DNA of 64,000 nucleotides from Unio delphinus (lineage: Eukaryota > Mollusca > Bivalvia > Unionida > Unionidae). The notes under the pieces were generated by a model that did not search any database, was not told the DNA's origin, and was given only the letters and a program-made list of their open reading frames with translations. Below, piece by piece: positions 57,476 through 64,000 of this stretch. Made by a program: the position numbers and the translations under genes. Each line of letters starts with the position of its first letter. Positions within the stretch are counted from its first letter, which is position 1. Location of the stretch: assembly GCA_029339505.1 (NCBI GenBank), contig JAQISU010000163.1, forward strand, positions 3,488,001-3,552,000, written 5' to 3'.

Positions 57476-58049
57476 AGACGAATAAAATTTGTTTTAAATC
57501 ACTAGCAAATTGTTAAAATTAACGAGGAAACAGATGACGCTATCCATTTCTTTGACCAGACATTTGCAGTACTTCGATAGCAATCTTGCAAACAAGAGTA
57601 CGTATACAATTATTCTGAACAACATCTCTAGACTATTAGCCAATATGCGTTTGGTAAATTATTCATTCTATATTTAGGAATACAACCGAAACTGCAGCCG
57701 TTCTTTAATTTGTTCTTGAAAGTATGTACACTATTTACAAACTATTCCAACAGTAATTAGAGTGAAAAGAACTACTGGATTGTATAGACAATATAAGTTA
57801 ATGGATTACGTCTCATCGAAAAGGCTCCTTAAGTTGTACTCGGCACTACATAAATGTTTGCCAACTATTCCGACAGTTATCTGTGTGATGCAAAGTCTTG
57901 TTTGTGTATACAAATTAGCTGGCAAAAACCTGTTTCTCAAGATAAATTAAAACTCAGTGGTATATGAAGTAAACAAGACTTAGATTAAACAGGTTTATTT
58001 CTTACCAAAGGACATGAACAACATCTTTCTTGGGGATTAAAGCCGGGAT
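57476..58049. other. No feature recognised
   Basis: Short ORF 57762-57950 without motif; otherwise AT-rich. Confidence 0.4.
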
Positions 58050-58817
58050 GCAATAATATTTGAGGGTATAGTCAGTGTAGGTTTGCAATAATATTTGAGG
58101 GTATAGTCAGTGTAGGTTTGCAATAATATTTGAGGGTATAGTCAGTGTAGGTTTGCAATAATATTTGAGGGTATAGTCAGTGTAGGTTTGCAATAATATT
58201 TGAGGGTATAGTCAGTGTAGGTTTGCAATAATATTTGAGGGTATAGTCAGTGTAGGTTTTCCATATATATTTGAGGGTATAGTCAGTGTAGGTTTGCAAT
58301 AATATTTGAGGGTATAGTCAGTGTAGGTTTGCAATAATATTTGAGGGTATAGTCAGTGTAGGTTTGCAATAATATTTGAGGGTATAGTCAGTGTAGGTTT
58401 GCAATAATATTTGAGGGTATAGTCAGTGTAGGTTTGCAATAATATTTGAGGGTATAGTCAGTGTAGGTTTGCAATAATATTTGAGGGTATAGTCAGTGTA
58501 GGTTTGCAATAATATTTGAGGGTACAGTCAGTGTAGGTTTGCAATAATATTTGAGGGTATAGTCAGTGTAGGTTTGCAATAATATTTGAGGGTACAGTTA
58601 GTGTAGGTTTGCAATAATATTTTAGGGTATAGTCAGTGTAGGTTTGCAATAATATTTGAGGGTATAGTCAGTGTAGGTTTGCAATAATATTTGAGGGTAC
58701 AGTCAGTGTAGGTTTGCAATAATATTTGAGGGTACAGTCAGTGTAGGTTTGCAATAATATTTGAGGGTATAGTCAGTGTAGGTTTGCAATAATATTTGAG
58801 GGTACAGTCAGTGCAGG
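58050..58817. repeat. 35-bp minisatellite, about 22 units
   Basis: The unit is 35 bp, beginning GCAATAATATTTGAGGGTAT. Units are nearly identical; recurring variants are a T-to-C change (GGGTACAGTC) in several 3' units and one aberrant unit (CCATATATATTTG) near 58260. No spacers separate the units. Confidence 0.95.
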
Positions 58818-58916
58818 GATGCAATAAGATTGATGATGGATTAAACGCTGTAGATTTAATATTTTCTGTTTATTATTCAGGATATGTATTTATTCCGTAT
58901 GCAGGTAAAAGTTAAC

Positions 58917-58990
<74 letters not shown>

Positions 58991-58994
58991 CTTT

Positions 58995-59026
<32 letters not shown>

Positions 59027-59030
59027 GTTC
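58818..59030. repeat. (GA)n and (TAT)n tracts
   Basis: (GA)n at 58922-58989 with one T interruption, then (TTA)n at about 58996-59027. Confidence 0.9.
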
Positions 59031-61623
59031 AGTGAGATTAGTGAGGTATAAATAGCGAAATAACATTAAATGACAATTAGTACAGTTTCAGGATTCTCTT
59101 TTCTATACTATTATCAACATAATAGATGACATTTTCTTATCAGTTGTGTCTGATTTAGAAAGTTTTAATAATCAGTACTCTACATTACATGCTGTAGCTC
59201 ATTTTTATAACGTGTCAGATTCGTAATTAAAGGGTACTGATTCAATTTCTCTCCAACGTTATCCCGATTTTTGAATATACCTATGGGAAATAGCAGTTAT
59301 CTATAATGTCTTCGGAATGATGTACACATCGATGTGCTTCAAATTTCCTTTACGAACAAGCCTGTACACCAATCTTTCCACATCGTGCAAATGAAAGATT
59401 ACTTCGTGAACAAAGCCAGAAAATTATAGTATTTGATCACGGTTTTCATTTTGATGACACTTTCTGGAGGATCAATCCTTTTACTCCTTGCGTTATATCG
59501 AAAACCACAATAACATAAATGTGTCAATAAATCCTCACATATTTGTAATAAAAGACACAATCGCAAAACTAGATATGTATACAACTGACCTTAATAAACA
59601 TCATATAACATATACATGAAATTAATATTACAGGTTAATTGGCTAGCGGCATCTTTCTTTTTCCTTAGCACGACTCCGTATCTGAAGTAATTATTGCTTG
59701 CTATCGTCTTTGTTTTAAAAATGATAGTCATGTTTACTATTGTTTACGATGATTAATTGTTTTTGGCCGTACAATATAAAAAAATCGCTTTGAATAGGAA
59801 ATATTGCTAAGAAACGCTACCTCCTACAGACAAACGGATACAGAGCTGTTTCTCTGCTGGCACTGTTATATCTCATTTAATTTCGGTTGGTGAACTTATC
59901 TAGGTTGATATTTGATAGAGCGGCTGTAAAGAGGTACGATGCTTAATTTGTCATAAATTGGAAGAAACTATGACCAAATGTGCCTTTGCAACGAAACCTT
60001 TCATGTATTTCATATCTGTCGGTTGCCTTTCTTCAAAACAAAAGGCAGATTCTCAAACTTCTCTTGTTATATCAGAGAAAAGTAATTTCTGTGAAACAAA
60101 CAGATTTGACACAAGAGGAACGCGTATTTTCTCAATTGAAAGAGACGCTGAATTTTGAATAAAGACTTGCGAATGTCGCCGCTGCTACATCACCAACATT
60201 TAATCAAAAATCTTCCTAACACTGCAAATCTTTTCTTGTCAGAAATATTTCTGTGCGGCATTTTCTCGAAATTACTTCTACAATTCGAAGAAATTAAAAT
60301 AATCTAGAATGTTTCATTGCTTGGGTAAAGATGTATTTCGTTACTCTTTATTTCAATTATTTGATGCGATTTCTACATTCGACGACGTGTGAGAAGCATT
60401 CGTATATGTCGATGTCCGGTAAGTAGATTAAAATGTACTAACTTATAGTTAACACAATATATTTTGCAAGGTCTCACTGACTGAATGTTGCCGTAATGGT
60501 CTTCAGGTATGGGACAGGAAGGAGAGAAGAAATAATTAATGTACCTTAAGCATTAGTAAGTTGGATCAAATTAAAAAGAGGTTGGCAATAAAATTGTATG
60601 CTAAAAGGACACATACATTAATCTGAAATACATATGCTGTAACTGTCTCTCATTTTTATTAAAATATTTATTTTAAGAAAAGATATGACTTTATATGATA
60701 AAAAACCCAGTATAAACCGGAAAAATAAATGATATAATTAAGCTTCAAACCAAAAGCAGTGTTAGGATTGATCGATTCAGATGGCGATAAAACACAAAAC
60801 AAATTATGATTGCAATCCAATCCCTGAATCGTCGCATTACAAGTGCGACACTAGCTGGTTAGCTAGCTCCACTTTCGAACGTTTCAATATATGTGTATAA
60901 GACCCGCGTTCACATTACCGTCACAGTTGAAACCATACTGCTCCGCGGCATACATTTAAACGTCATGATGGTGCAGGTGTAAAGTAAATATATACAGGTA
61001 TCAGTCCATAATCCATTGTACGTCATTACATGTATTCAATAATGTAGAGTAGATGCATCCAAAGTTTAAACGTATATGCCTTTTTTAAAATTTAATATTC
61101 ATTTTTTTATATTAACCGATTCGTGCCATACGCATACGGATGTGACCTATGAAATATATAGAAGCAATGTTTTTGACTATCATAACATTAAGATTTAATA
61201 CAGGAAACACAATATAAGCATGTTTCGTTTGAAAAAAATTTAAAAAAATTTTTTTTTTAAAAAAAAGCAAAACGCAACAATAAATAAACAAACAAAATAA
61301 AATGACAAAAGAAACTAAACATAAATAAACCAAAATCAAAAGGGAAACAACAGAAGCAGACTGGATACGCGATTTGTTTCTATCATTAGCTGGAACCGTG
61401 CATGTTCGTTGATATCCTAAAATCAAAAGTGTCATTAAATGAGTATGAAATCTTGCAACTAAATAAAAGGTTGTTTGGAACGTTTCCGCTCGTAACGCAC
61501 ATCATAATGTGTCACGTATCATAATTCCATAAAATCGGTTTCAGGAGTTTAACTTTGCTTTCTCCTCAGAGACAATGTCTAGGCCATATAGTAAAGTAAG
61601 ACACCGTCAACCATGGCAACCAT
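59031..61623. other. No gene recognised
   Basis: AT-rich sequence with scattered short ORFs (59399-59584 minus, 59958-60158 plus, 61112-61435 minus) that show no motif; the last is mostly poly-Phe/Leu from T-rich DNA. Confidence 0.4.
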
Positions 61624-61993
61624 TCATGTAACACTGCTTGATGGTCCATTTATTAAAACGAATACACTTTCCTGTTCCCGAGACCTTCCGTTTCCGTCCG
61701 TCCCAATGTCCAAATGCTCTTCACCTCCATCGTAACAAACAAGTTCAAGAAATTCTTCTTTCTCAAGACGATTGTTCAACTTTTCATGACCTGGTTTGTC
61801 GCATGTGTTAAATGAAGTACCGTCTATATCCACCTCAGGATATATAAATATCGTTTCTCTTCGACATATACATTCTGTTTGGCCGGCAGCCATATTTAAT
61901 GGAGATATGCTGTCAGTCTCGTGAAAGGTGGCGTTCGTTGTAGAGGTCATGGCAGAATTCCGATTAAATATGGCAAAATCGCGTTTCCTTCGT
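61624..61993 (-). CDS. Possible C-terminal exon of a membrane receptor
   Basis: On the minus strand a good acceptor (CTTTTTTATAG) precedes RRKRDFAIFNRNSAMTSTTN at 61993, and the frame is open to the stop at 61624. The composition is balanced and polar, starting with a basic stop-transfer-like RRKR and ending acidic and Ser-rich, as in the cytoplasmic tail of a single-pass receptor. No transmembrane exon is visible nearby, and no family is recognised. The call rests on the splice signal and composition only. Confidence 0.35.
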
Positions 61994-63052
61994 CTATAAA
62001 AAAGAGCAATCATTGATAGGTAACAACGTCTTCAAAAAGCATATATTTTTAATATCTTAACATAGTGATACATTTGAAATTAAATACTTCCTATTTCGGT
62101 CATACCAGGGATGGAATATATCTTCGGTTTTCGGAGTATATGTGTTTAGGTTTACTGAATTTCAAATAAAAAACAAAACATGTCGGGACAGTAACCAAAA
62201 TTGGGTTTCGAAAGAATTTCAGTTTGCCGTGGTTTTGATATCAAGAGATTTAACTGTACATGTATTTATAAACTTTAAGCTGACACAAATCAGAATCTTT
62301 TCTAATGAGTTTAGCAAAAATAATATGATTAAAGGCCTATCACCAATTTCCGGAAGGAAAATCTCCGATAACTATTTAGAATCTTATCGTCATTTCAAGC
62401 TTTGCATTAGTTCAATAAATATCGATTTAAAACTAGTATGATTGAACAATGGAAGCTTATTATAACTGTTATCCAAATTCTTAAAGAACTTTTGGTATAA
62501 TAAGAGTATTTTAGCAAGTTTCTAATTTCCTTACGCTGTTAAAGCTCGAAAGCTAGACAAATGAAACTTGGTTCAATGATATTCTTTTGGGAGTAGATTT
62601 AGTCAACACTTTTGGAGTCCTGATCTCTTCGCTAGAGGCGGAGCTTCTGTGTGTATCAGGGGTATGGGCCTAGTGGGTTTCAAATGAACAAATAATAATG
62701 TCAGCAATTTTTGATATTCCTATCAATATAATTACGTAAATACTTATTGGGAATTAACACACCAATGCTTACAAATCGCTAACAGTTGCCTTATGACAGC
62801 CCTTTCCGTCAGTCACTTAAACAAATTGTTCAATATCTGGAGAAGAGATCAGAATTGGGAATCATAGGGACACGTGTCTCAGAAACGTAGAAACTATTTG
62901 CAGTTGTAACCGCAGTAGTAGTAAACATTAAAATTATTATTAAAATTATTTTATTAGTAGTAGTATTGTTATTAACATTATTATTAGTAGTAGTTATTAC
63001 TAGAAGTATTATTAGTTGTTATTGCTGTTACTATTATTATTATTATTATTAT

Positions 63053-63088
<36 letters not shown>

Positions 63089-63728
63089 CAGTTATTACTA
63101 AAAGTGTTAGTAGTTGTTGTTGCTGTTATTATTATTATAATGATTATTAATAACAGTAATGATGATTAATAATAGTAGTGGTAGTAGTGATAAAATGTTT
63201 TAATCCTAGTTCATTAGAAGCAATTAAGTTTGTTTTGGAATACGGAGTGTAAGTTATCAATATTATATTAGACTTCTCAGAGAATTATCGGAGATCATTT
63301 ACTGTAGTGGTCTATTAATTACACTTTCTCACTCTCAATACAGCAACTACTTCACCGCAGAGGAAATATAAACGATTTATTTCCAGTGATAGCGACAGTA
63401 ACCAAAATGCACACTGTGTTTTCTCTAAATGTTGAATACACATTCTGAAATTTCTTTCCTGTTTACATATGCATTTTAAAATCACATACAGCTTATTTCA
63501 AGAATGCTTTCATACCTATCGAAATGTAAAGATAAAATACCGTCTCATCAGTAAAATCACGATTGAACTTCCCTGATATTTCATTGCAGTCATATTAAAA
63601 AAGTGTTGTCCTTCAACAAACCACTTGCAATTGTTTTCTTGTTCTTAATCACCGATATTCCTGCAACTAGCAGATTGTTATCATAAAAATATAAATTATT
63701 AATAACCTTCTAAAGTGGAACTTGTTTT
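61994..63728. other. No gene recognised; (TTA)/(TAG)n tract
   Basis: Imperfect trinucleotide repeats (TTA, TAG, TTG) at about 62930-63185. ORF 62142-62441 has no motif. Confidence 0.5.
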
Positions 63729-63970
63729 CTTGTTGTTGTACTAGGGTTTAACGCCATTTTCAGCACAAGATAGGCTATACATGGCGGCCAGTATTAATGG
63801 TGGCGGAAGAACCCGGGAAAAGCCCCGGAAAGAACCACCGACCCACGAGAAGCTACTGGCAAGTTTTCTCACATAACCACATTGGCCGAATCTGAGACTC
63901 GAACCCACGCAGAGATGAGATGGCAGTGATCCGTAACGGATGGCGCTTTAGACTACTCGGCCACTCGCAC
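63729..63970 (-). mobile_element. tRNA-headed SINE, full length
   Basis: On the minus strand: head GTGGCCGAGTAGTCTAAAGC (tRNA-Ser/Leu-type A box), B box GGGTTCGAGTCTC, body as in the other copies, the end GGCGTTAAACCC and a (CAA)n tail. A C-rich run (CACCCCCACCCCCC) lies just beyond its head, at 63968-63990. Confidence 0.8.
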
Positions 63971-64000
63971 CCCCACCCCCCACCCCCCGTGGAACTATTT

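Noticed and set aside
58050..58817. CRISPR-like array
   Set aside because: Units follow each other directly without unique spacers, and the host is a eukaryote; it is a minisatellite.

Overview
The window is AT-rich animal DNA, most likely from a mollusc or another lophotrochozoan. The pointers are a split nicotinic-receptor-type (Cys-loop) channel gene with GT-AG type introns, several copies of a tRNA(Ser/Leu)-headed SINE, non-LTR retrotransposon debris whose 3' end resembles what I recall from molluscs, long (TA)n runs and many minisatellites. The species call is inference. The host genes I can support are the channel (two minus-strand exons, 11416-12261 and 18318-18799), a THAP-domain exon (26781-27170, minus), a P2X7-C-terminus-like exon (24770-24951, plus) and a possible receptor-tail exon (61624-61993, minus).

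The dominant content is a family of Polinton/Maverick-like virus-transposons, present as four copies plus one stray fragment. Copy 1 (1-7598) is the right half of an element running in from outside the window. Copy 2 (32719-49237) is complete: 16.5 kb, 180-bp terminal inverted repeats that differ at about two positions, and a 5-bp target duplication AATGT. Copy 3 (12706-15860) is a decayed left half inside the channel intron. Copy 4 (50104-54660, inverted) is a decayed right half, 0.9 kb beyond copy 2. A lone ATPase fragment lies at 17560-18030.

The layout of copy 2, left to right, is: TIR; A32/FtsK-like packaging ATPase (-); zinc ribbon plus phospholipase A2 (+); retroviral-type integrase (+); a large replication gene (-) combining a family-B-like polymerase, an SF1 helicase and an endonuclease-VII-like HNH domain; a Cys-rich small protein (+); an HNH homing-type endonuclease (+); a 1.2-kb gene-poor spacer with a tRNA-like sequence; then the morphogenesis block. 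That block holds a small conserved ORF, a minus-strand small ORF, a capsid-associated protein, a pVI-like protein, the major capsid protein, a membrane-active-looking pX-like protein, an adenain-type protease, a fibre-like protein, a membrane protein and a penton-like minor capsid protein, followed by the right TIR. Copies 1 and 4 keep the same order as far as they extend.

The left half would excise, copy and integrate the DNA, and the right half would build and mature a capsid. Many structural genes share a short leader just before the ATG (AATTGAAA, a CTAG-centred palindrome, TTTACAATAA), which looks like an element-specific transcription signal. Every copy carries stops and frameshifts, so none is obviously autonomous, although in copy 2 the ATPase, major capsid, fibre-like and membrane-protein frames are open.

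The rest is repeat debris: a gypsy-like LTR plus gag fragment (22132-24660), LINE pieces (16160-17410, 30570-31240, 31478-31820, 49269-49700), a hAT/DUF4371-like scrap (9400-9767), a 35-bp minisatellite of about 22 units (58050-58817) and long stretches with no recognisable content, listed individually below.
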